Source: Chromobotia macracanthus (taxonomy: Eukaryota; Chordata; Actinopteri; Cypriniformes; Botiidae). From it: a DNA stretch of 64,000 bases. Below are positions 41,950 through 56,358 of the stretch, one piece after another. The notes under the pieces are model-generated. The model was not told where the DNA came from. It did not search any database and worked only from the letters and a program-made list of their open reading frames with translations. How positions within the stretch are numbered: the stretch's first letter is position 1; every line of letters starts with the position of its first letter. Location: assembly GCA_036877525.1 (NCBI GenBank), contig JAZGTH010000074.1, positions 5,233,501 through 5,297,500 of the forward strand. The letters are read 5' to 3'. The translations under genes and the position numbers were made by a program.

Positions 41950-42215
41950 TTTTTATTAGATATTGTAGCCAATACCCGAAATGTGACCTCTGCATTTAAG
42001 CCATCACTGGTGAGGAGTGAACACACCCTGCCAGTTGTGAACACACACATCCAGAGCAGTGGGAAGCGCACTACTACGCTCAGGGAGAAGGTGGTAAGGT
42101 GTCATGCTCAAGGGCACTTCAGTTGCTACCTGCCAGCAGCAGAATCAAACCAGCAACTCTCTGATTACAAGTCCGACTCACTAACCAGTAGGCCACAACT
42201 GCCCACCATACTTTT
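41950..42215 (+). repeat. Interspersed teleost repeat
   Basis: Words such as GTGAGGAGTGAACACACCCTG, CCAGAGCAGTGGGAAGCGC, CTCAAGGGCACTTCAGTTGC, GAATCAAACCAGCAACTCTCTGATTACAAGTCCGACTC and AACCAGTAGGCCACAACTGCCC match a repeat I know from many fish genomes. The 120-codon open frame across it (41899-42261) is therefore not a gene. Confidence 0.75.
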
Positions 42216-45200
42216 ACATCAATATGTCATTCATCAGGTTGATAAAAGGCAGTACATGTAGTCTGTTTCACTACATTTTGCCTTCTTTTACAATAAAAAG
42301 CTGTCACTGCATTAGTAGCAGGGTAAATGTATTGAGCCACACCAGCTGGAAAAGAAGTCATATGTCTTACTTTTAGTGAGTAATGATCTCTCCTGCCTCA
42401 GATTTAAAGAAACGGCTAGCCTGAGCAAGCTCTGGGCACACAGCTGTCTCATGGGAGTTCTGGAGGGAATATTTGCCCTTTTCTTTAGTTTACAGTCACT
42501 CTGTGGCCTGCAGCTAGACAACCCTCATTTTTCACTTTTCTGTGATGGAAGCAGAGCTTATCAGACCCTATAATGATACACACACATGCTCAATGTAATT
42601 TCCAAACTCTGAGCACACATTTATCACAGTGTAAAATAGCCATCCAGTTTGTCTGCCTCCTTAATAAAGTACAAAACAATGGTTTATCTTTCTAAACACG
42701 CTTGTTGACATTGATGGAATGGTGTTACTTTCACAGCAACCATGAGCATAATTCAACATCATTTGCTATACCGCTTATCCTGTAACAGGTATTTAAACAT
42801 CTTTGTTTTTCATTTGTGGTACATTACTATTTTACATACCTAGGGTTAGGGACCTGAAAAGCCCTAAACTTATGTAACATATCCCACACTGTTTGAGCTA
42901 CATAAATGATACCTCACGTTGTAAAGCTTGTGATATTACTTTTATAAGGGATCAGGTGTTTCTCCTGACAGATGATGATGAATTAGAAAAAACACTACTC
43001 TATTGTGTAGTTTGTTAAACTTGCAGAAATGTACAGATATGGTTAACAATATTCCGTTTTATGTCATATTGAGTTCCTTGAGTATGAATCTTGTTTTATG
43101 CCTGAAATGACATTTTTATAAGATGCTTAGGTACACAGATATACTGTAGATGCTCCACAACATAACATCAAAATACGCAGCAACACTTTCCCCCAAATGC
43201 ACATTATTATTGATTATTATGTTTGAGATCCATCAGGTTTTTATCACACCTTGAAGATTAAAATAATAATCTCACAGAACACCACAGGGCACATATGGAT
43301 CAGGGAATGCTCAGCAAGTCTGTGTGAAATATGTGTGTTTCCTTCAAAGGTGGTTTTCATATTCCCTGAGATCTAATGAGAGAAGTTCACATTTAAATAA
43401 AATGATGGAGAAGTCAGCACATCACTAAAGCTTATGTTTAGCAGCTTGTTTGTAAACATGATCTTTGCTAAGAACTATGGTGTTTCTATCTATAGCCTTA
43501 CCGTAAAGATTATTTGATTAAACCTTTAAACCTTGCCCTGTATGTGTTTTTAGTCATTAACTCTAGTAGGCTACATAGAATTTGCACATATCAAAGCACT
43601 AATAACAAAGTTAAAATTCATAGCTGAAATATTCATAATTCATTCTGAGGTGAGCTTTACTTCTTGTGCCCAAATTTAGGTTACAATTACAAAGCCTTAT
43701 TTTGTTTTTAATTATGATACAATAAGATATAATATATACAACAGAAAAGAACAAGACCACTGAATAAAGACTAAAATGACCATATTGTTTATTATTATTA
43801 TATTGGTATTATGCTTATTAACTAACAGTTATGTTAATATTTTGTTAAATAATTTTTTTAAATATATAGTTATTCTCCAAAGCAACCAATTAAAACCTTT
43901 TCAAAGAAGTGCCGGCAGCTTTTAAGCCCAACACCAGGTTTACATGAAAATGAGCTATATGTCCTGTATTAAAAATCAATTAACATGACCACCAGCCAGC
44001 ATAACAAAAAGCCTTATTTAATAGATTTCAGCAGAAGCAACTCAAAGTTACTGAAAGTGCCCTGATTGTTTATATATAAGAAACACATTATAGCTCTTAA
44101 TTCTTAATCCACAAGAATGAGGAAACTCAAAGGGTCATATGTGAATTTTAAACAATGATGGACAGAAAGACGGAGTTTACCTGCATGCGCAGGTGAGATG
44201 TTTGATAGAATGGCGCTCTCCATTCAAAGATTCAGTTTAAATCTTTATATTGGTTGTTGTCGTAGATGGCACTGTGCTGTTTGCATGTGTTGACTATGTT
44301 GACATGGTTTAACTCATGCTATGTAAAAATATCAGGGAGAGACCACCCGTGCATGAAGCATGATTATTAGATAAAACATTGATAACTATAAACTTGTTTA
44401 TTGATGTGATCAATTAAGGAGAAATCATTCTTTATGAGGCTCATTGCTTTTATAAAAAGGTTATTCCAAATATTTGGCAAGGTTAAAATAAACAGACAGC
44501 AAAAACGTAGTGATATTGATATAAAATACCTCCTCCAAGCAATATAATTCTTCTGAAGCAGCAACACAGATGCAGGGATACTGATGTAATGAGGTCACAG
44601 GTGTATGTTTCAGAGTAATTTGCGAACATGGCTCAACCAATCACAATCAAGGACTGGAATTATCCATTTTATGAAGTGATTTATATAACAGTCTGCTAAG
44701 CAAACATACAAATTGCCATTTCTACATCTTAAAATTATATCTAAATTAATATTAAGCACAAAGAATGCTGGTGTTACAGCCCACATTTGTGAGTAACATA
44801 TAATATCAATATGAAACATGGACATTCAAATAAGTTGTGTTAATTAAACACACTTATTTAAAAAATACCATCCCTCATAAATCACTGCACACCTCCTATG
44901 CATTTTAAACATTGTAATTCTGAACTGTAAAAATACAGTGTACAGTAGGAACTAGCTCCACTACCTGCTGTTCCATAGACACTACCAACTCGTGTTCTCT
45001 TGTTAACTCCTCAGGCTGCTCTTTACAATTGTTGTCATTCTCACACATCAGGAATCTAGTCATTTACTTTATTTACTTGTTATTTCATTGTTTTCACTCC
45101 AGAGACAGTTAGGTTTGTAAAAACAGCACAGGTTCTTGTGTAGAGACAAAAACATTGTAGGCTCTCTTTGTTTGTGTAAAGGAATATACCAGGCAGGTAT

Positions 45201-48200
45201 AGTATCCCAGGGAAACAGTTTTCTGTCATGCTGTCAGCCAGCTGAGGATCTTCTTGCTGGATGCTTATCTTTCCTGAAAACTCAGGAGCACAGGATGTGT
45301 GTGTATGTGTGGTTTAAAGATGGAAGGAACGAATAAGCCCACTCTGCTGTGTGAAGGTCAGAATCCGTCAACCTAAGCAGCTGCTGCATACATAGATGCA
45401 CAAAATAGATACATTTGCAGATTTTCCTGTCAGTGAATATTTCAAACAGTATGAGAATGTTTTTTTTGGATGTTTACACGTCACATGTGGACTCACTCAC
45501 ATGGACATAAATGTTTTTATATCTGACAGTTTATATGAATATTAAAAAGAGGAGACAGATGGAGACAAAGCGGGCTATAATGTTGGTCTTTGTTGGTCTG
45601 CCGAGGACTTGCAGGGGGGAATCTGAGAGTGATGAGTAATTGGAATGGCAGATGATTAATTTTCTACCATGAGATTTCTTTTAATCCTGAGTGTCACATT
45701 GAGGAGGAAGTGTTGCTGTTAGAGAAGTGTCCTTAAAGTGGTTAATGTTCCACTGTGGGTAACAGAACAGAGTCATTAACAAATAGAAACCATCAGTACT
45801 CACAGCCACTGCTTCTCCTGCTGACAGGAATGATCACAAAGGTGTCTTTTGTATTGAAAATGTGGAATGTAGTAATGTATTGAGATATATTGAACATGTT
45901 TATAGAAAGATAATTCTTGCACACACACATTCATTGTCTGCCTTTGTTTAAACCAAGGGCTGAAGATTTGGCTGATTTGCAGGAGCCATGGGTTGAAACA
46001 GCGATTGGTTGAAACAGAAATTGACATGTCAAACCACTCAACAACACAGATCAATACAGAAAGCACCACAGAGACACAGTATTTACACTTCAGGGAGACC
46101 AACCTATGAATGGCTTGTGTATAGTTATTTGTATCGCTGCACATGAAATAGACATTGTGTGTGTATTTTTTAGTGTGTATTAAAAAATACATTCGCTTTA
46201 ATGATCAGTAAGAGTTTAAAACAGAAGCATTCTGTGAATGGAGCAGGTGTTAGATCAGAATAACCTGGTGTGATATTACTACAGCTATTCAGAGGGCTCA
46301 AGCTGTGAACTCACAATGAATGCAATCCAGAAGTAATCAGAATCAGAGAAACTACTTGCTACACATCTGCACACAGCCGTTAAAAGAACAAGAACTTTGT
46401 GTATAATGGACAGAATAATGGCCTGTGATGAAAATGAGGTGGATCAATATGTGCCTGCTGTGGTAAATTAAAAAAAAAAGATGCTATAAGGATGTAGACT
46501 AATGACTTTTCCACTTGTCCACTGTCCTGTCCACTGACCTTTGCCTTTACACTGCTGGGTGTATGTGGCTCACTCTTATAATTTTTCCAGGGCCCCATGA
46601 ACAAGTGGCGGTGATGTGACATAATGAAACAGCTGCAATGCTGCTAACATCCTGACTGCAACTTCAGTGGCCCTCATTAATAGACTCTACTATCGACAGT
46701 GTCTCTGGGCCAGTCTGCAATTCAATGATTTGTTGGATTCTTTCTCTCTTATCTTGAAACCACTGTGCCGTTGGTAAGATAAACCCTTGAGGTAGCTCAT
46801 TTGCAAATCTTTCTGCAACTAACTACACACACACACACACACACACAGTTTTACACTTTGAAGTTTTCTCTTCTCTTGGGACTATTATAAGACAGTACAT
46901 TGTGTTTATTCCCCTCTCTCTTCCTCAGTTTCTCTGTTTTTACAAAATGAATAAACTACAGGGGGGACATCTAAGCATCCACTCAGATACATTTGAAAGG
47001 ACAATGTTAACAAATAAGTATGGTCCTGGAAATATTTTCAAGCTCTTTTTTAGACGTTTTTTCTAGCTGAAGATCCTGCAAAAACTGTTAATTTGTGGCA
47101 AGCCAGTTAATTTTTGGCAAAACTGCAGAGGTATAAATTGAAACAATTGACCTGAATATGTTTTTTACAGTTTTAACTGTTTTACATTATTCAAAAGCAG
47201 GTTTACAAACAGAAAATACTATAAATAGGGAAAGAAAAAGAGCCTTACAAACCTCCAGTGAGCAAGTCAAAGACAACAGTGCCAAGAAAAATATTCCCTT
47301 GGATGTTTAAGGATGTGTTCTTCCTCAAGCTGACATCACTAGGTTGTGTTAACTCAAAATACTCCATAATGAAGCGCTTCTGCAAAAACTGGTTAGAGAG
47401 ACAAGTGAGAATTTGGTGAGGGAAAACAGGTGATTCTGAATGTTGTCTAGAGGAATGATTCACTATGAATGAATCAAAAATGACAATCACTGACTGAAGC
47501 AGTGAAAAGCAGCCAGGTTTGTGCAAGTAATGTACTTCATTATCTTCTATTATTTTGTCCTTCTATTTTGTTAGTCTATCATAGGATCTGTCTTATGGCT
47601 GAATAGGATGACAAACAGTAGTGATTTGAAAAGCAAATTATTCCTTTTACAGACACATTTGCTCCTAAGATGTTATTGTAAATACATAATGAATATATAC
47701 TGTATACATTGTGAATAAAAGGGTGCTGCTGCAACCCCCTTTCAGCCAGTATCAGGAAGAGAAACTGACTCATATTTTTGAATGCAGGCCAGCAATTATG
47801 TGCTGTAGTGTTAGTAAATTCATAGAAGCTTAACAGCAGCTTTTTGAAGTGATCGATTGCATTTGGCTCACTGCTTCAAGCTTTTGATCTGATTGATTAC
47901 ATTTGGAACAGTGTTTTTCCTCTGCCAGATGATTTATTTTTATTGCAAACGTGCATATATATCTTACAGTCTTGGACTGTGGGGCTTTTTATGGTATTAA
48001 GCTTCCTGGTTTCTTATTAGTATTAAATAATAAGTACTGCAGAGATGTTGCAGGTAAGTGTTAGGGGTACACAACATCCTGATTAGAAAGAGAGACCACA
48101 AGATCAGGCTGTAAAGCAATATTTAGTGTAAACATCTGGGTTCCATAATTTGTCTAACTGGTGCCAAATCATTAAGCACAGGCACAGTGAGAAAAATCAC

Positions 48201-48774
48201 TCTATCAAATGAAATAGCAAGTACATCCGGTCATTTGTGTGTCTAGAGGCACTGGCACAAAAGACCAGCACAAGAGTGAAACTGAAATGAAAATGCCACA
48301 AAACAGATGTTTTGGCAACATGATTTGGATTGAAAAACTTTGTTTTTGCATGGCAATTATTTAAAAAAGCAGAAAAAAGTACTTTAAACAATAAATGTCT
48401 TCTCTTATATATAAGATAAGCATTAGTAAAAACTGAGCACCAGTTTGAATGCAGAATGTGATTTGAGAGTTGCAGGAAATTAAGATTAAGATGTGAACGA
48501 GATGTAGTGAATAATTTACATTTTTTTCCTCAAGCGGACAGCATATAAAACTATCAGGTGGTATCAGAAGACTGAATTATAGTCATATGGAGGACCTTTA
48601 GGGTGATTTTTGTCCTTGTTGCAGCTTGACAGGTTAATTTTGTTAAGTTAATAGTTCTTGTATGAATAAGATCTAATTGAAGATTGTTAAATTATTTGTG
48701 GAACACACAAAAATTACACAGACAAAATAGTAAAGTTTGAGGACAAACTTTACGTTGGTTTGACAGCTCTGCTG
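42216..48774. other. Gene-poor intergenic DNA
   Basis: No coding exon is supported. (CA)n occurs at about 46824-46848. The 130-codon minus-strand frame at 45800-46192 resembles nothing I recognise and is flanked by no promoter features. Part of this interval may hold distal regulatory elements of adcy2 or tent4a, but nothing in the sequence proves it. Confidence 0.5.
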
Positions 48775-49040
48775 AAAAAAGTATAATGGTGCACATTTTA
48801 GCATGTTCCCATCCCAGCATCTTGGGCCATCACACACAGCTAAGTGTAATTTTATTATATTCAATTCACCTAACCTGCATGTCTTTGTACTGTAGGGAAA
48901 ACAGTAGTACCTGAAGGAAACCCATGCTGACACAGTGAGAAAATGCAAACTTCACACAGAAAGGTCTTCTGTCTTAGCCTGGGCTCAAACCAGGAACCTT
49001 CTTGTTGTGCGGCAACGGTGCCACTGTGCTGCCCTAGTAT
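48775..49040 (+). repeat. Interspersed teleost repeat
   Basis: TTCAATTCACCTAACCTGCATGTCTTTG, GAAGGAAACCCATGCTGACACAGTGAGAAAATGCAAACTTCACACAGAAAGG and GGCTCAAACCAGGAACCTTCTTGTTGTG...CACTGTGCTGCCC match the well-known zebrafish-type repeat ending 'ccactgcgccaccgtg'. It is diverged. Confidence 0.75.
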
Positions 49041-51787
49041 TTATACTGTTGTATGCTAATTGTAATCTGTTTGTTTCATGAATAATTGCAATCATAATTC
49101 TGAAAAAGTATGATTTAGGAGAACATATAGTTGTTTGTTATAATATATGATGCATACATACTTATATTGTGATACATATATATATATGTGACCTTCACAA
49201 TGTAGGATAGAATATAAAATGGTATTATGGCTGTATTAATAGAATAAAGTTGTCACTACTGTTATAAAAACTGATAAGTGCATAATTTAATGTAATGTAA
49301 TGTCCCACAGCATGATGAGTTTTTAAAAGCATTTAGTGTAGTCTGTTTAACAGCAAGCACTTACAAGTAATGTACTGCATTTGTACCTTTGTAATCGTCC
49401 AGCTTTAGTTCATGTGCCATGTTCCTATACAAAGCCCTCTGAGGCACACAGAGTAGGCTGTTGTAATTTAAGACAATGACTACTGTTATCACCCTCTCCA
49501 CCCACCTGTTCCAATAAGCTTCATATCCTGTCCTGAAGGCAAAGTGAGTATTTAACTTTCTTATTCTAGAGAACTCTGTCTTCTGTAGTACTTCAGCTCT
49601 ATGGTCTTCTGTAATATGCTGCCCATATGTCTGGAACTGTGCCAATTTAATCATGGCTAACAAAAAAGAGCTATGCACCTTCAGCACAATATAAAAACCC
49701 TCTCTGGACTTCCCACTCCTTGGACAACTAAACATAGATGTGAAGGTTACATAACTCTTAAACAGTGCTAAGGTTTGGAAGAATCCAATGTTTCTGGGCA
49801 TAAAGAGGCTCTGTTTCATCTTTACATAAAACCCTAATCTAAAACTAGAGGGGAGAGGTGGAAAATGGAATAACAGTAAAAGTATATTACCCTTTTCACT
49901 CTTTCACCCTCTCACACAGAATGAAACACAGAAAAGTGTCTCACACAATCCATGCTTGAGATTGATAGCCATTTATAGAACAGGTAACTAAAGTCAATCC
50001 CTTTCTCTAACTCATGAGTCATGTCTTTAATCACATTGATGGATAACAATAGTAATGCTGTGAGTTACGTCATGTCGGAATTATCGTTCACGTTTTTATA
50101 CATTTGAAACTCAGAATAATATTGAAAGTTCTGAAGCTCTAACTATGATAATCATGTAAAATAAAAAAAAATTAAATTGCAGTGATATTAACAGTTAAAG
50201 GTCACCAGGTAACGACCTCAGTGTATATTTCTGATTAATATGCTGTTTAAAGGTTATCATTATATTTTTGATATTAAACCAAGGGAACAAAAGCATATTT
50301 AGATTTCCAAATAAAACTGTCTGTGTAAATGTAGCTTTAGCAGTGCTGCTTCTGTCATGTGAAAAACAAAAACAAACCAATAATGTTTACTACAGTTATT
50401 TTTCATCTCCTGCCTGGCCTTCCTACTGCATAAAGAACCTGAATGTGACTCAATAGGCAGTCCTCTGATCACCTTCATCTGGCTGAGAGCACTGGAAATG
50501 TTATTTGTGTTTGTTCTTGGTGTAAGGCGCACATTATTCTCTCTGCATGGAAGGTTATTTTACGCAAGGACTCTGTTGGGCAAGTGACTCTCAGACGTGG
50601 GTATCTGAAATGCATTACAAGAGAGAAGCTGAGATGTTAATGTCGGTTGCTAGTTAATGGATCATGCTGACATCATAAGACATAGAGAGACTGGCACTTT
50701 GGAGAACAAAAAACGTGCTCTCTTTTGATGGCATTCTGCTTCAAAAACAACCCCTGTTGTGGCTATACATGACGTGCTCTGCTTTAACCCAGATAGTGTC
50801 AGAGTTTTGAGAGTGTCAGTCTGTTCATGTACAACCAAAGAGAATTAAAGGGAAAATTTTTATCTATTGGTTTTTCTTTAAATAAAAATTCCAAACATAA
50901 GTTTGAGAGAAGCCTGATTCATCGTTACATAAATGTGTATAAGCACTGGTCCACCTGTTTCTGTGACAGTTCTTCTGGCTTCCCACTTCACCCAAACACC
51001 TCATCTGTTCTGATTTAAAACTAATTTTATCCGGTTTGTGTGTGCATATGTGTTTGTGTGGGGGGATTATAGGTCATCCATAGGCCAACATATGCATATA
51101 TATGCCAACGTATGCATTTATATATACATATATGCATATAATATGTGAGTGTGTGTGTAATCTGCATATACATTCTTGCAATTACAATGGTTTTTTATGT
51201 ATTTTATGTAATTTTTTGGATGGATTTTATATTTTAGCTATATCCATTGTTCTCTCTCTCACACTTGGACAGAGAGGAATTCAGAATAGAAATTGAAATA
51301 TTAATGTACACCTAATTAATCTTGCAAAATTAGTCGACCAGCTGTGTTGGGTTGGTAATTTCAGAAATGTTGATGAGATATTTCTGTCAGAACATGCATA
51401 TTAAAATGATTAGTGTTTTCCAAAAGAACATTAAAGTTATTAAAATGTCTCTCCTACAAAGACTGAGTCTTCTTCCCTACATGTCTTCAATGTGCTTCAA
51501 CCAAAATCATGTCATTTTAAGAAAAAACAGTATGTTTTAATTTAGACAGCTACCAAGAACTGTAACTGACAATATACAAATAAATCTCCCTGTCAGAACT
51601 CCTATTCACTCTGTTATCAGATGATCAAAACTGCTGTTCGAATTTTCAGTTTATACTTTATACAGTTTTTAACTTAAATAAGCTGTATGGTTGTACCTGG
51701 TTGGTTATACCAACAAGGAGAACTCTCAGATTAAATGACCAAACACCATTTAAATTATGCTTGCTGCTGAATTATATTTGCTTCTAA
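49041..51787. other. Intergenic DNA, no supported gene
   Basis: The longest open frame, 152 codons on the minus strand (49361-49819), is unlike any protein I recognise and has no splice or promoter context. Other content is AT-rich, with a TATATGCATATA-rich patch at 51090-51170. Confidence 0.5.
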
Positions 51788-52095
51788 TATAGGGGAGACT
51801 GGGGACAGTTGCAACACATTTCTGTCAGTTACTCAGAGACTATTTGGACTAGACCAACACATTTTTTAGATATTAAAATTACATCTGTCTGCTGGTTACC
51901 CAAAATATTATATCATTTAATTTATTTGAATGGAAAAATTCAGATGTTGCAACTGATCCCAACACTGTTTGAATGTGACACCTAAGTTTACATCTGATGG
52001 AGGGTCTAACTGTGCATGTGTGGTAGAGTATCATTGCTTTAGAATGTTTTTGATTAAAGAAGTAAGAGTTGTTGGAACTGTCCTCAATCTTTCCT
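51788..52095. repeat. Probable diverged DNA repeat
   Basis: GGGGAGACTGGGGACAGTTGCAACACATTT at 51792 resembles the 'gggagactggggacaattgtaacac' end of a fish repeat. Near 52075 TTGGAACTGTCCTCAATCTTTCCTAC is a loose inverted counterpart (GGACAG-TT versus AACTGTCC). The family name is not known to me. Confidence 0.4.
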
Positions 52096-55000
52096 ACATT
52101 GTTTTATTGTAGGTGACAATGTTTTTATAATTCTCTTGGTGTTTAGAATACAGTGTAGTCTTCAAGCATTCACAGCTATAAAAGGTTAATGACATTTCCA
52201 AAGAAGTTCCCCTGGCAAAGACTTTTCCTATAACTTGAGATAAACCACCTTCTGAACTGTGACCCTGGAGACTGTGACCAGCAAGTATGTATTGATTGGA
52301 ATAAGACTAAACCAGAGATTACATTTTTAGTTTGAAGTGGTAGAACATTCATTTATTTAGAGATTCCTTCAATGTATAAATACACTCAAAATGCACTCAA
52401 CATTTTCTTATTCTCTATGTCTGACAAGCATGCTGTCATTTTTTTAATAACATTTGTAATCCACAGAGTACAGACCCTAATCCATTTTTAGTCCAAACTC
52501 ACTTGCAGAGCAACCTAGTTAGACTCTGGGTTTTGAGAGAGAGTTGCAATTGCTGCCCAAATGTATAAAATCAAAATGTTTCATTTCAAACACATTTCAA
52601 CAGATTTCAATTTGCATTTGCGTTTGCTGCTTAAAACAACCGAGGACCTGTGGTGACCTATCACAACCCACAGCAGATAATCTCCCACATATGCATACAA
52701 ACTTGCGTGTTGTATTATCTGATTGCTATATATTGATTTCCACTGCACTTTGAAATGCCTTATATAACTGTTTTTACATAAAAGGCAGTACAAACACTAA
52801 ATAAAACACTGAATCAATAAATCAACACCCTCTAAAGTTTATGCGGTTGAAAGGGCAAAAATCTGACAAGCTCCTACATGATTACATTGCACTCAACTTA
52901 ACTAACTTGATTGCACTTAAGTTCACTGCTTTATTTACTTGGCCTGTACTGCATGGTGCGTTACTCTAATGTAATGTAATAACATACATCCTCCAACCTC
53001 TTTGGCTTCTAGTAAATGTCTGTCACATGCAGACAGACAGCAGCAAAAGAAGGATGGAGTGGCAGGGAAAAAAAACTCACAAAATTTAGGGTGCAATCCC
53101 ATAACAATGTGTCAACATGCAGTACATAAGTCTAGTGGCTGTGGAGGCTGTCCTTGGTGTTGCCCTGCAGAATATTTCCTACATGGCCCAGGGTACTGTA
53201 AGTGGCTTCTTTGCTTTGTATGTAGATCTGATTTTAACAGCCCACATGTTGACCAGGGAAGTCTCTATGGCCAGTCCTTCCATTCTGTCAGGACATAAAG
53301 ATATAGATTAGAATCCAGGACCTTATATGCAACTCCCCAAGTAAATTCATTACAGTGCACTAGTAGTCGTTGGCATTATGATCTGGTTGTTTTCTACAAT
53401 GCACAGGCATACAAACATAATTTTGTTATACAAAAATATGTTATTTTGCATTTATTTTTAAATGCTGTCATTACTGACAACCTAAATTTGTAGATGTGGA
53501 AAAAGATACATAAATTAGTCAGTGTGAACTTCTCCACGATGAGTCATATGGTCTCATTAACATATTCCCAGTGATTTAAGAGACAGCCTGGAGCATATGG
53601 CATTTTACTGTATTTACATAATGTGTCCAGGTCGCAAACATAAATCCTGACAATTAAATAAGATGTTTTTATAAGAGTGTTTCATGTTTCAGCTACTTAT
53701 TCGCATTAAAGTTGCACAGCAAAATTGTGATTATATAATGTTATAAAATAACAGTGAAACAGCACTGCAAAATCGAAATCAACAAAGCTACATGAGTTCA
53801 CTTGAGTATATTTATCTCTGTGAGCCTGCGAGGGTCTGAACTTGAACTGATTAGACATGATAAGGGGAGTGTAAGGATCCTCTTCTCCAATCTTGAGTCT
53901 TGGCAGTGGTATGTATTTGGCAATGCCTGGGGTTTTCTCACAGGGATGGGTGATGTGTTTTGCAAAGTTTAATGGTAGGAGAAGATCAATGGTCAGACAC
54001 TAAGGGCAGTTAGTCGCTTATTTTTCCGACATTGGCAGCTAAACATACGATTAATTTGTAGTCATATTTTTTTGGCTGCACAAAATGCATCTTGACAGTA
54101 ATTATTCAGGCAGCCATCATTGGTTGACTTTTCGTTTCTCTTTTTGGGAATGCAAAATGAGTCATGCTATATTCTATAATCATGTTTGACATCTGTGATT
54201 TTAGTGTGTTTGTTTACGAACATCCCATATTGTCTGTAGGGGTCAGCATGCACTGTGTATGTGCACTGATATCTGTGTGAACTGCACAGACCGATTGGTC
54301 ATTAAGCCGAGGTTATACAAACGAGTGTGGAAAGGGTTGAAAATGTGCAGAAAACGTGCAGCTCTGGGCTATGCTAAAATCAAGGTGATTAACTGCGTCA
54401 TTAGTACATATTGGGTTTTCTAAAGCCTGACATTCCGACATTCCTGCATTAACATTCAGACCACTCTTACTGTGCTCCCTGGTTACGTAAATTACTCAAT
54501 ACTTAGAAGCAGAAAACAATAGTTACCTTTTAACCTTCTGCAATTAAAGTCACATGCAGCCTAAAAGTCATCAAGTATCTAACATGCATGCCCCCAATGT
54601 AAAACCCCATGTTGTCTGGTTTCTTTTTCAATCTCTGTCTAACCTTGTAGTGTGAAAACAATGGTAATCATACTGTTTGTTTTTTGTGTTGATCTGTTTT
54701 GCGAGCAGGTTAATAAGGTATCCCAGGTCCCCCGCCTAAAGTAGAAATTAAAATGCAGACGCATGCATTCGGACCCTTTAATCTGCTGATGGTCCACGTG
54801 TGCCGTTTATGCAGAATAGCCTGAAAAAAGTTTCAGTAGAAGCAGCCAGAACATGCTTAAATGATTTTGGAAATATCTGTGTGGGTGGTAATATCTCTTC
54901 ATATGGGTCCAAAAGGCAATATTTTCAATAAATAGTACAGACAAGTATGTTTATCAGCTCTTAAACTGGTTATGGGCTCCAGTGCTTTAACAGTGGACAT

Positions 55001-56159
55001 GAAAGCAGATGATTAGCAATAATTTGTCCATCCCCAGCAGAGCCTGTTTGGAAGATCCTGCGGATTCGCTGTTGAACCTGTTTTTGAGATTCTGTTTATA
55101 AATGGCAGGTTGTTTCAGACGAAGAAAAATGGTTATTGACTTCCAAATGCTTTTCTCTCCCTTGTACATGTTGCGAAGCTCTCCAGCATCTGACAACCAC
55201 TTTCACGGATAAACAAAGCAGCTGGGCTGGAGAAGAAAGCTATCCTGACATTTGGAAGAAAGCTGGATCTAAAGCTGTCTTGGGAGGGGGGTGGAAATGG
55301 TGGATGGAGAGAGAAGGGGGAGGTAAGGAAAAACAAGAGATTTAAATCAATGCTGTAAAAGAGCTCAGATCTTGGTCACCCTAGCTATGCAGTAAACAGT
55401 TTCATGTATGAACCCTGTAGTATATTATGTAATACAGGTTTTCTTTTAGACTTCTTGGTGGATAAAAAGATTGAGCAGGTACCTTCAGGAACCTGCATAT
55501 GTTGCATTTTAAGCCTTGGTCTATAAAAACAACACATGTATCATATTGATGCCTTTTTATATTTTGTAATACTTTTAAAGCCCTTAAAATAGTTGATATA
55601 CAGTGTGATGTACAGTGTGCGTTACATTTGAATTTTTCACTGAAACATTTAACTGAATCAGCTTTTTAACTTTAGAAGTCAAAGCCAAGTCATTGAAGTG
55701 AAATTAATAATGAAAATACATTGTTTGGTGCTTTTCAAATGAAAACTGGCATTTGAGATGTTTCTTCATTCTTCCTCTCACTAATTGTTTTTTTACACAA
55801 AACCTGTTTTTTGAGAATGTTATTGCTAACCTGTTCGTCTTCTATAATAGCCAGCTTATGGCATTATTCTATATGAAGTGGCATCATATTTGGTGAGAAG
55901 TAACACAAACAGTGGTAAATATATCTAACAGCAGTAAATATAATAAAATTTATAAGTTCTGTGAAGGTTTGTGGTATTAGTTTGTCATTCTAAAACATTC
56001 CATCCTGTTTAATAAATTTACAGAAATCTGTATGTTAATATTAAAATCAAAACGGGGAAAACTGGATGTGTTTAGTGTTGTCTAGGATGACTTTGATTTG
56101 TCTAATTTTAATTAAACTTGGCAACAAATCCTAACTAACAAATCACTGCAACACAGAAA
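52096..56159. other. Intergenic DNA upstream of adcy2
   Basis: No coding exon is supported. Bases 54960-55345 are less AT-rich and end in a G-rich stretch (GGGAGGGGGGTGGAAATGG). They could be an upstream promoter or non-coding exon of adcy2, but no donor-acceptor chain to the coding exon can be proven from sequence alone. Confidence 0.4.
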
Positions 56160-56358
56160 CTGTTCTCTGTCTGAATGTCTCTCTCTGTCTTTTTCACTCA
56201 CTCACTGCCCCTCCTCGCCTCATCTCTCTCTCTTATCTCTTACTGCTGTGCCGTCTCTCTCTTTCTCGCTCTCCTTCACACATATATACTCGCACACACA
56301 TGCACCGTTTCCCTTAGTCTCATTCTGCCTGTCTGCAGTTCAACATGTTGCCTGAGCG
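56160..56358 (+). promoter_or_regulatory. Pyrimidine-rich stretch and leader before adcy2 exon 1
   Basis: A long CT-rich tract (TCTCTCTCTGTC..., CTCTCTCTTATCTC...) runs to about 56280, followed by CTGTCTGCAG|TTC at 56329-56338, which would serve as a splice acceptor, and a short leader. The ATG at 56345 is out of frame with the coding exon. Whether this is promoter or intron end is unresolved. Confidence 0.4.

Noticed and set aside
41899..42261. 120-codon plus-strand open frame
   Set aside because: It lies across a widespread fish repeat and its residues follow the repeat text.
45800..46192. 130-codon minus-strand open frame
   Set aside because: No similarity that I recognise, cysteine- and tyrosine-rich AT-driven composition, and no gene context.
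49361..49819. 152-codon minus-strand open frame
   Set aside because: No recognisable domain, no promoter or splice context, and a single frame of this length is expected by chance in 64 kb read in six frames.
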